This document shows, in pieces, positions 1 to 6,934 of a DNA stretch of 64,000 nt. The notes under the pieces were generated by a model. It saw only the letters and a list, made by a program, of their open reading frames with translations. It was not told the origin of the DNA and did not search any database. The position numbers were made by a program, and so were the translations under genes. Each line of letters starts with the position of its first letter. The first letter of the stretch is position 1. The stretch lies in assembly GCA_964517125.1 (NCBI GenBank), contig CAZFBD010000009.1, positions 1-64,000 on the forward strand. The letters run 5' to 3'. This DNA comes from SHLQ01 sp964517125. Its GTDB lineage: Bacteria; Actinomycetota; Acidimicrobiia; Acidimicrobiales; SHLQ01.

Positions 1-2
1 TG

Positions 3-1527
3 CCCTCATGGGCACCACAGATCGCCAGCATGATCGGTTTGGGCGTTGGCATCGACTCCGCACTCTTCCTGATCACACGCCACCGAGAACTTCTGGCGAA
101 CGGTCACGATGTTCCCGACGCCGTCGGTCTTGCCGTGTCGACCGCGGGCCGGGCCGTCATTTTCGCCGGCGGCACCGTGGTCATTGCCATCCTCGGCCTG
201 GGCGTTGCAGGGGTACCCTTCATCACCGCTGCAGGCGTTGCGACGTCGGTGATCGTGCTCATCATGGTCGTTGCGTCGCTGACGCTGCTCCCCGCCTTCC
301 TCGGCGTGGTCGGACACCGAATCGACAGGTTCAGCATCCGCCGCACCAACACCGAAGGCCACGTCAGCGACCGTTGGCACCGATGGGGAGAGCATGTCTC
401 CAGCTACGCCTGGCAGTACACGGTGGGCGTCACCGCCCTCTTGCTGGCGCTCACCGCGCCGGTATTGGCGCTGCAGTTGGGGTTCCCCGGACGAAGGGAC
501 CTTGCCAGAGTCCCGTTCGGAACGACGGGCCTATGACCTCGTGGCCGAAGGATTCGGCCCCGGTACAAACGCTCCCCTCGTCATCGCCGTAGACCTTCCG
601 GGCGGCACAGGTGACGTGGCGCTCGTGGAGATGCTGGCCAACGACATCGCCGACGACCCCGGAGTCGCCAGTGTGGCACCGCCCGAAATCGACCCGACCG
701 CGGGAGTGGCGAGCATCATCGCCATCCCGACCACTTCACCTCAGGACGACGCAACTGCCGAGACCATCGCCAGGCTGCGAGCGGACGTCTTCCCGGATGC
801 ATTGGCCGGGTCGGGGGCAAGCGCTCATGTGGGCGGGCTGAATGCGAACTGGGGCGACATAGCGGACCGGGTGTCAGATCGACTTCCGCTTCTGGTCCTG
901 TCCGTGATCGTGCTCTCGTTCGTGCTACTCATGATGGTGTTCCGTTCGGTGCTCGTCGCACTCAAAGCTGCGCTCCTCAACCTGTTGAGCATCGGTGCGT
1001 CGTACGGCCTGCTCGTTATGGTCTTTCAGTGGGGATGGGGCAAGGACCTCATCGGACTGGAGACGACCGTGCCGATCGTGTCGTTCATTCCCATGTTCAT
1101 GTTCGCCATCCTGTTTGGCTTGTCGATGGACTACGAGGTCTTCCTGCTCAGCCGGGTCCGTGAGCACTACCTGGCCACCGGCGACAACGACCGTTCGGTC
1201 ATCGAAGGACTGGCGAGCACCGCCCGGGTCATCACCTCGGCGGCGCTCATCATGATCTCGGTGTTCCTTGGCTTCGTGACCTCGAGCGACCCGACCAGCA
1301 AGATGTTCGGGCTGGGTTTGGCGACCGCAATCTTCGTCGACGCCAGCATCGTACGAATGGTGCTGGTTCCGGCAACGATGAAGCTCCTGGGCGACCGCAA
1401 CTGGTGGCTGCCAGCGTGGCTCGATCGACGACTCCCCACGATCGACGTGGACGGATTGACACCGACCCCATCAACCGATCCGGAACCTCTGGAGGATCCA
1501 GAGGTCCGCATCCCGACCCACGCCTGA
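3..1527 (+). pseudogene. MMPL-family transporter, 5'-truncated by the window and split by a +1 frameshift
   Basis: This is an RND-superfamily MMPL membrane protein, thought to export lipids or hydrophobic compounds across the plasma membrane. The first part (3-536) reads in one frame with the family motif GLGVGIDSALFLITRHRE and several membrane helices. The second part, in the next frame, carries the periplasmic loop (from about 490), more helices, the second-half motif FGLSMDYEVFLLSR and a hydrophilic tail ending at 1527. The frames join at a C4 run (485-488). Removing one C restores a continuous reading through GFPDEG. The start codon lies outside the window. Either the gene is a recent pseudogene or the extra C is a sequencing error; the rest is uninterrupted and well conserved. 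Confidence 0.85.
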
Positions 1528-1537
1528 AACCCGGTTT

Positions 1538-1580
1538 CTGTGGACGCTGCTGGCCGGATACCGGCTACCGGCGTCCACAG
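1538..1580. terminator. Long hairpin between convergent genes, probable bidirectional terminator
   Basis: Perfect 10-bp arms CTGTGGACGC (1538-1547) and GCGTCCACAG (1571-1580) enclose an inner CCGG-rich hairpin. It lies in the 85-bp gap between the MMPL gene and the convergent LLM oxidoreductase gene. There is no strong T-run, as is common in actinobacteria. The outer stem and the ATTCC that follows recur in another convergent gap at 50587-50634. Confidence 0.6.
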
Positions 1581-1612
1581 ATTCCCGTCAGTCGCGGGCG
1601 GTGCTGCACCCG

Positions 1613-2503
1613 TTAGAGGAGGCTGGCGAGGAACTCTCGGGTGTAGGCGACTTCGTCCTTGCTGCCGAACGGGTTGGCGATGACCGTGGTTGCGCCGGCG
1701 TCGGCGAATCGGCGCAGGCCCGCCTCCACCGTTGCTTCGTCGCCGATGATCGCCAGGTCTTCGGGTCCGGCGATTCCCTCGCGGTCGAGCATCGTTCGGT
1801 ACGACGGGAGCTTGCCGTAGATGTCGTACTCGATCGCAGCTCGTTCTTTGGCAGCGTCGACATCGCCGGTCAACAGCACCGGCACAGCGGCAAAGAGTTC
1901 CGGGTCGGGCCGACCAGCATCGGTGGCGGCGGCACGCAGTGTGGGACCGGTGAGTTCTTCGACGGTCACCGGGCCGGTCATCCAGGTCGTGGTGCCGTTT
2001 GCGTACCGACCGGCGAGCTTCAGCATCTGCTCGCCGAGCGCAGCCACATAGACGGGCGCTGCAGGAGCCCGAACGCCCAGCTCCATCCGGCCGCTCACCA
2101 TCTCGCCCGTGTGCGAAGCCGGCTCTCCGTTCATCAGCGGCATGAGCACCTTGAGGTAGTCGCTCATGTGGCGAACCGGCCGCTCGAACGGGATGCCCCA
2201 GAAGCCTTCGACCACGGGCTTGTGGGAGAGGCCCACCCCAAGGTCGAGCCGGCCATCGATCACCTGATTCACCGTGAGCGCCTGCTGGGCAAGCATGGTC
2301 GGGTGCCGAACCCAGGTGGGTACGACGTTGGTGCCAAGGCGGATGTCCGGCACTTCCCGACCAGCGACAGCGAAGGCGGTGAGCGCGTCGATGTCGCGAA
2401 TCTGTGGGGTCCAGAACCGGGCGAATCCCTGTGCAGCTGCGGAAGCGATGTCCTCCACAAGCCGGTCCACGGTGTTTGCGGATCCAAAGATGTCGAGCTT
2501 CAT
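1613..2503 (-). CDS. LLM-class flavin/F420-dependent oxidoreductase
   Basis: This 296-residue protein belongs to the bacterial luciferase-like monooxygenase superfamily, whose actinobacterial members mostly use coenzyme F420. The TIM-barrel features are visible: an N-terminal LDIFGSA strand, RLGTNVVPTWVRHP near residues 55-68, and GRLDLGVGLSH followed by the usual FERPVRHM segment. Length is typical of the TIGR03564-like subgroup. The substrate cannot be told from sequence. The ATG at 2503 is the natural start. The gene converges on the MMPL gene and has the palindrome-rich spacer upstream. Confidence 0.85.
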   Translation of the reverse strand: MKLDIFGSANTVDRLVEDIASAAAQGFARFWTPQIRDIDALTAFAVAGREVPDIRLGTNVVPTWVRHPTMLAQQALTVNQVIDGRLDLGVGLSHKPVVEGFWGIPFERPVRHMSDYLKVLMPLMNGEPASHTGEMVSGRMELGVRAPAAPVYVAALGEQMLKLAGRYANGTTTWMTGPVTVEELTGPTLRAAATDAGRPDPELFAAVPVLLTGDVDAAKERAAIEYDIYGKLPSYRTMLDREGIAGPEDLAIIGDEATVEAGLRRFADAGATTVIANPFGSKDEVAYTREFLASLL

Positions 2504-2554
2504 GCCAGTCCCCTATCTACGACGAAGCCCCCACCGTAACCGCCCACACCTCCG

Positions 2555-2721
2555 AAGGTGCCTGGCACCGTGACGAGCCAGGGAGCCTGGCACCTTTGAT
2601 ATATCAGCCGCATATCAGATGCGAATTTGGTGCGAATGCGGAGGTTCTTCACCACGGGGGTAGAAATCTGCGGCGAAACGGTGCCAGGCACCATTTGGGG
2701 GTGAAGGTGCAAGGCATCTTT
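2555..2721. repeat. Cluster of four REP-like palindromes GGTGCC-N-GGCACC
   Basis: Four copies of a 13-nt palindrome occur in this intergenic patch. Two are perfect: GGTGCCTGGCACC at 2557-2569 and GGTGCCAGGCACC at 2680-2692. Two are degenerate: GGAGCCTGGCACC at 2582-2594 and GGTGCAAGGCATC at 2706-2718. They form two pairs with 25- and 26-nt spacing, with AA before and TT after most copies. The paired arrangement resembles REP/REPIN elements mobilised by RAYT transposases. No transposase is nearby. Confidence 0.7.
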
Positions 2722-2762
2722 GGTGGGTGCTGGCGGAGTCTATGTTGAGGTAGACTCTTGGG

Positions 2763-3833
2763 ATGTTCGATGTGGTGGTCGTTGGCGCCGGGATTTCGGG
2801 GCTTCGGGTGGGGCAGCTGACGGCTGATGCCGGGCTGGACGTTTGCGTGCTCGAAGCTCGAGACCGAGTGGGTGGGCGGCTGCTCTCGCTGCCCGCTGGC
2901 GAGCGGGCGGGCCTGGACCTGGGTGCCACCTGGTTCTGGGCGGGCGAACCACACATCGAGACACTCATCCGCGAGCTCGACACCGACATCCACCCACAGC
3001 ACCTGGCCGGCGACGCCATGTACCACGACGGTTCCAGGACGCAGCGAATCGACGGCAACCCCATCGACACTCCGTCGGGTCGATTCAGCGCAGGAGCCCA
3101 GCGGCTCGCCGAGAGTCTGGCAGACCGCCTACCCGAAGGGACCCTCCGCCTCACGACACCGGTCACCGACATCGACGCGACACCGACACACCTCACCCTC
3201 CGCTCCGGCTCGGATCGCTTCGAGACCCACCACGTGGTTCTTGCACTGCCACCTGCACTCGCTGCTGACGCCATCACGTTCACGCCTCCACTCCCCGAGC
3301 CGCTTGCCGGTCTCGCCCGGTCCACGCCGGTATGGATGGGAGCGACGGTGAAGATCGTCGCTGTCTATGAGACCGCGTTCTGGAGAACCGACGGGCTGGC
3401 CGGCTCAGCCATGAGTCATGTCGGACCCATGCGAGAGATGCACGACATGAGCGGCCCCGGTGGGTCGCCGGCGGCACTCTTTGGCTTCGCCCCACTCGTG
3501 CAGCCCGGACAACCGGCGCCAACCGAACAGGCCGTTCTTGAGCAGCTGAGCCAGCTGTTCGGCGCCCAGGCAGCCAACCCCACGAGTCTGCACATCCTCG
3601 ACTGGCGGTCCGAAACGTTCACGTCTCCCCCTGGCGTCGAGTCACTCAGGAACTATCAGAACTATGGACACCCGCTGTGGGCCGAACCAGCGCTTGATGG
3701 CCGACTGCACTGGTCCTCAACCGAAACCGCCACCAGCAGCCCCGGGCACATCGATGGAGCGCTCGCGAGCGCCCACCGTGCAGCCTCGGCCATCATCTCT
3801 GCCACACGAAACGAACGGAGCACCACCGCGTGA
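2763..3833 (+). CDS. Flavin-containing amine oxidase family protein
   Basis: This 356-residue FAD-dependent oxidase is related to monoamine and polyamine oxidases. The dinucleotide-binding fold is clear: VGAGISG at residues 7-13, an acidic residue at E31 and GGRL at 37-40. The C-terminal FAD-contact region WSSTETATSSPGHIDGAL is also present. It is shorter than most MAOs (about 450 residues), so the substrate domain is reduced. The amine substrate is unknown. The stop overlaps the start of the DinB gene by 4 bp (GTGA), so the two are probably cotranslated. Confidence 0.8.
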   Translation: MFDVVVVGAGISGLRVGQLTADAGLDVCVLEARDRVGGRLLSLPAGERAGLDLGATWFWAGEPHIETLIRELDTDIHPQHLAGDAMYHDGSRTQRIDGNPIDTPSGRFSAGAQRLAESLADRLPEGTLRLTTPVTDIDATPTHLTLRSGSDRFETHHVVLALPPALAADAITFTPPLPEPLAGLARSTPVWMGATVKIVAVYETAFWRTDGLAGSAMSHVGPMREMHDMSGPGGSPAALFGFAPLVQPGQPAPTEQAVLEQLSQLFGAQAANPTSLHILDWRSETFTSPPGVESLRNYQNYGHPLWAEPALDGRLHWSSTETATSSPGHIDGALASAHRAASAIISATRNERSTTA

Positions 3834-4366
3834 CCACCCCAACGATCGCTGACCTGTTGGTCGAGTACGACCGCGCCATCTCGTGGACCGATTCGCTATG
3901 GACCGACCTCACCCCTGCCGAAATCGTCTGGCGCCCCGAGCCACAGTCGAGTGCCATTGGCTGGCATCTCGGGCATCAGGCCGCCGTCGCTCACTTCATG
4001 ATCCGCAATCTGACCGCAGCCGAGCAAAGCCCCGATCCCGAGCTCGATGCATTGATGGACTCGGCGACGCCCGAGGTGGACCGGGGAGACCTTCCCGACG
4101 TTGCGCGGCTTGGCGACTACCGAAGCGCGGTATCCGAACGCGTGCACCACTGGATCGGCACAATCGACGACGGCAAGGTGGGCGCTCCGAACCAGCTACG
4201 AGTCATCGCTCACACACTCATGGTTGGCGTGATCAACCACGAGTACCAGCACAGCAAGTGGATTGCAGAAGTGCGGAGCGATGCCCACGGCCACGGAGCC
4301 CCGCCGCCGCCGACCGGCGATCTTCTGACGGAGATCGACGGGTACACGGTCATCGGCGCCACCTAG
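3830..4366 (+). CDS. DinB-family protein
   Basis: This 178-residue four-helix-bundle protein belongs to the DinB/YfiT-like superfamily, which usually binds a divalent metal through three His. Candidate ligands are the His residues in WHLGHQ (about residue 47) and HEYQHSKW (about 136-143). Many actinobacterial relatives are thiol (mycothiol or bacillithiol) transferases, but most are uncharacterised. It starts with GTG overlapping the stop of the amine oxidase gene, which marks a two-gene operon. Confidence 0.75.
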   Translation: MTTPTIADLLVEYDRAISWTDSLWTDLTPAEIVWRPEPQSSAIGWHLGHQAAVAHFMIRNLTAAEQSPDPELDALMDSATPEVDRGDLPDVARLGDYRSAVSERVHHWIGTIDDGKVGAPNQLRVIAHTLMVGVINHEYQHSKWIAEVRSDAHGHGAPPPPTGDLLTEIDGYTVIGAT

Positions 4367-4640
4367 ATTCGGAACCCACCCCACGCAGCCGTGTGTACGT
4401 CGTCGACACCTCGCATCCCGACTGGTTTGCTGCCCGGAACACCGATCCCGCCAATCCGTGATCGGCCGCGGTTCGGGTCGTTCGGACCAACTTCTCTCGC
4501 CATGTTTCGCCATTCTGTGAATCCGCCGAAACCAGGTAGCACCCGATGAGCGAGAGGGTACCCACGCACCTGCGCCACGTTCCAACCCGTTCGGGAACAC
4601 CGGCGCGACACGGCGCGCCACGACAAGCTAGGTTCAGGAC
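4367..4640 (+). other. Intergenic region without a recognisable gene
   Basis: These 274 bp separate the DinB gene from the selenoprotein gene. I see no convincing ORF, tRNA or riboswitch. A GTTCC/GGAAC hairpin with a 10-nt loop lies near 4579-4598. The promoter of the downstream gene is presumably here. TAGGTT a few bases before the ATG could be a -10 element for a nearly leaderless transcript, but that is weak. Confidence 0.4.
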
Positions 4641-5117
4641 ATGACCCAATTGGTTACCGGAGACACACTCCCCCCGCTGATGGGCACGGATTCCGACGGC
4701 AACGTGGTCGACATGACCGCGTCCGTGGCTGGGAACTGGGCCGTGATCATGTTCTACCGAGGCGATTGGTGACCGTACTGCCGTCAACAGTTGGTTGACT
4801 TCGCAGTCCACGGTGGTCCACTCATCGATCTTGGGGTGAAGGTGGTCGCCGCATCGGTCGATTCGGTCGAATCGGTTGCCGCGCTCAAGGCCGGCCTCCA
4901 CGTGGGGTATCCCATGTACGCCGAGATCGATCATCACAAGATCGCGGCCGACACCGGTGCGCACATGCAGACCGGCGCTCGCGACATGATGCATGCCACC
5001 GGGTTCCTCGTGCAGCCCGATGGCACCGTCAATGCCGCGGTGTATTCGACCGGTCCCATTGGCCGGTTCACGGCCAGCGAGATCATTCGCAAGGTTCGGT
5101 TCGAACAGAACCGCTGA
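4641..5117 (+). CDS. Peroxiredoxin/thioredoxin-like selenoprotein (AhpC/TSA family, UxxC), in-frame TGA read as selenocysteine
   Basis: This is predicted to be a 158-residue thioredoxin-fold oxidoreductase of the AhpC/TSA (redoxin) group, acting in peroxide or disulfide reduction. Reading from ATG 4641, residues 33-43 are WAVIMFYRGDW, codon 44 is TGA (4770-4772), and the frame continues P-Y-C. Relatives have W-C-P-Y-C here, so TGA replaces exactly the first active-site Cys, giving U44-P-Y-C47. The downstream half is intact (FLVQPDGTV, then TGA stop at 5115-5117). A bSECIS-like hairpin follows the TGA. Automatic callers would give only a C-terminal fragment. A nonsense pseudogene is the alternative, but the position and hairpin argue against it. 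Confidence 0.9.
4777..4807 (+). promoter_or_regulatory. Predicted bacterial SECIS element for the peroxiredoxin-like selenoprotein
   Basis: The hairpin lies inside the coding region just after the TGA. The lower stem is ACTGC (4777-4781) with GCAGT (4803-4807). After a small internal loop comes a perfect 6-bp upper stem, GTCAAC (4783-4788) with GTTGAC (4794-4799). The apical loop is AGTTG (4789-4793). It starts 16 nt after the TGA and has G then T at positions 2-3, matching the known bSECIS pattern recognised by SelB. Confidence 0.85.
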
Positions 5118-5120
5118 CGC

Positions 5121-6311
5121 TCAGCTCCGAGGCACGTCGATCCAGGGAATTTCCTTGTCGACGCGTGGCTCGCCGGGCAGCCCCAGAACCTGTTCGCCGA
5201 GGATGTTCCGCATGATTTCGGACGTTCCGCCTTCGATGCTGTTGGCCCGTGCGCGCATGAACGCGTACCGGGACCCACCTGCCATGCCCGAGACATCGAG
5301 GGTCTCGGGGCGGCGGAAGGTGTAGTCGTAGCCGACCTGGCCGTCCATGCCGAGGAGCTCGACCGATGTTTCGTACACGTCCTTGTTGAGCTCGGCGAAC
5401 ATGAGCTTGGCGACAGAACCTTCGGGACCGGGGTTGCCGACCTTGCGATTCTGTGACGCACGGATGTTCGTCAACCGCAGCGCTTCGGCCTTGGCCCACA
5501 GACGCATGACCTTGTCGCGGGCGACCGGTGTGCGCTCTTCATCGGGCAGCTTTTCCCACTCGGCAACCAGGCTTCCGATGGCGCCGCCGCCGCGTCGTGG
5601 CGCTCCGCCGCCGATGGAGACGCGTTCGTTCATGAGCGTGGTGAGTGCGGCCCGCCAGCCTTCGCCGACCTCGCCGATACGGAAGGAGTCCGGGATACGG
5701 ACGTCGGTCATGTAGACCTCGTTGAACTCGGCCTCGCCGGTGATCTGGCGCAGCGGCCGGACCTCGACACCTTCGGCCCGCATGTCGACGGCGAAGTAGG
5801 TCATGCCCTTGTGCTTGGGCAGGTTGGGGTCGGTTCGCACGACGAGCATGCCGAAGTCGGCGAGGTGCGCCAACGTGTTCCAGACCTTCTGACCGTTGAC
5901 CACCCATTCTTCGCCGTCCTGCAGGCCCTTGGCGGCAAGGCCGGCAAAGTCGGAGCCAGCACCGGGCTCCGAGAACAGCTGACACCAGCGTTCCTCACCG
6001 GTGAACATGGGACGAAGGAAACGCTGCTTGACTTCGTCGCTGCCGTGCGTCGCGATGGTGGGCCCGGCGAGATGCCGGAAGAACGTCGACGGATCGTCGG
6101 GCTCCTTGCCGGCCGCCATGAGCCGCTTTTCGATGTGTTGTTGGACCTTTGGCGAAAGCCCCATACCACCCTCGCCCTCGGCGAAGCTGATGATGGCGAG
6201 GTTGGCGTCGAACTGATGCCCACGGAACTCGGCCCCGGACATGGTGCTCGGGTCGTGGGCTGCGAGCAGCTCGTCGATGGCTTGGTCAACACGGTCCAGA
6301 TCGTCGCTCAT
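5121..6311 (-). CDS. Acyl-CoA dehydrogenase family protein
   Basis: This 396-residue flavoenzyme catalyses alpha,beta-dehydrogenation of an acyl-CoA in fatty-acid or related catabolism. Visible family motifs are LFSEPGAGSDFAGL in the middle domain and EGGTSEIMRNILGEQVLGLP near the C-terminus. The ATG at 6311 (MSDDLDRVDQ) is preferred; an in-frame ATG at 6386 would add an atypical 25-residue leader. It converges on the selenoprotein gene with 3 bp between stops. The substrate chain is not predictable. Confidence 0.88.
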   Translation of the reverse strand: MSDDLDRVDQAIDELLAAHDPSTMSGAEFRGHQFDANLAIISFAEGEGGMGLSPKVQQHIEKRLMAAGKEPDDPSTFFRHLAGPTIATHGSDEVKQRFLRPMFTGEERWCQLFSEPGAGSDFAGLAAKGLQDGEEWVVNGQKVWNTLAHLADFGMLVVRTDPNLPKHKGMTYFAVDMRAEGVEVRPLRQITGEAEFNEVYMTDVRIPDSFRIGEVGEGWRAALTTLMNERVSIGGGAPRRGGGAIGSLVAEWEKLPDEERTPVARDKVMRLWAKAEALRLTNIRASQNRKVGNPGPEGSVAKLMFAELNKDVYETSVELLGMDGQVGYDYTFRRPETLDVSGMAGGSRYAFMRARANSIEGGTSEIMRNILGEQVLGLPGEPRVDKEIPWIDVPRS

Positions 6312-6369
6312 GTGTTCCAGTATCGCAGCCACCCACCATTGCCAGCCAGCCCAACCTCTGGTGAGCAGG

Positions 6370-6381
6370 GATGCATGCATC
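6370..6381. promoter_or_regulatory. 12-bp perfect palindrome in a divergent promoter region
   Basis: GATGCATGCATC is a perfect inverted repeat in the 147-bp gap between the divergently transcribed acyl-CoA dehydrogenase gene and the coiled-coil protein gene. It could be an operator half-site pair, but no regulator is encoded next to it. Confidence 0.3.
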
Positions 6382-6458
6382 ACCACTCTGCGTCGTCTAA
6401 CGTTTCTCTCATCGGAGAGGGCCGCAAGCGGGCAACGAATGCGAAAGACCCCTCACCA

Positions 6459-6917
6459 ATGACGATCAATTCAGTGGACGCGGATGCACGTCAGTACACC
6501 CGCCAACATGATCGAATTCTCTTCGCCGTCGTTCAGCAGATCCAGGAGCTGAACACCCGACTGCAGTTCGTCGAGAACGTCCTCGATCCTCAGGTCGATG
6601 CACCCACGATGGGCGACTTCGTAGCGGTTGACGCGTCACGGACTGCATCGGCCAACCTCAGCGAGGAGATCTCCATGATCGAGTCCTCACTGCAGTCAAT
6701 CGTCGCTGCGTTGGATGCTCCGAGCCGTCTCGAGGATGCCTCCGCCGACGCTCCCGTGGAGTCGCCGGCCGCCCGGCCCGTGAGCACGTCGACACCAACG
6801 GTAGGCCTTGAAGGCGACCCGGTTGTCGTCGATCTCACGGCGAGCCGTCGCCCAAAGTGGCGCTCCGAGGTCAGCCGGCCAGCTGGCTGGCAGCCCGTGC
6901 AGAAGCGCAAGGCCTGA
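6459..6917 (+). CDS. Hypothetical protein with a short helical N-terminal half
   Basis: This 152-residue protein is not recognised. Residues 10-80 look helical and possibly coiled coil (QIQELNTRLQFVENVLDP, then EEISMIESSLQSIVAAL). The second half is low-complexity, and the basic end reads GWQPVQKRKA. There is no signal peptide or membrane segment, so it is probably cytoplasmic. ATG 6459 is chosen because the upstream in-frame extension is only antisense to the acyl-CoA dehydrogenase gene. The gene converges on the UPF0182 gene. Confidence 0.6.
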   Translation: MTINSVDADARQYTRQHDRILFAVVQQIQELNTRLQFVENVLDPQVDAPTMGDFVAVDASRTASANLSEEISMIESSLQSIVAALDAPSRLEDASADAPVESPAARPVSTSTPTVGLEGDPVVVDLTASRRPKWRSEVSRPAGWQPVQKRKA

Positions 6918-6934
6918 GCCAAGCGCCGTACCCG

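Noticed and set aside
3830..3833. GTGA between the amine oxidase and DinB genes considered as a recoded TGA
   Set aside because: The upstream protein is complete and the downstream frame begins with its own start. There is no Cys-like position and no hairpin, so this is a normal coupled junction.
4367..4640. Gap before the selenoprotein gene examined for a tRNA-Sec gene
   Set aside because: No acceptor stem, long variable arm or TCA anticodon loop could be assembled. The short hairpins present do not form a cloverleaf.
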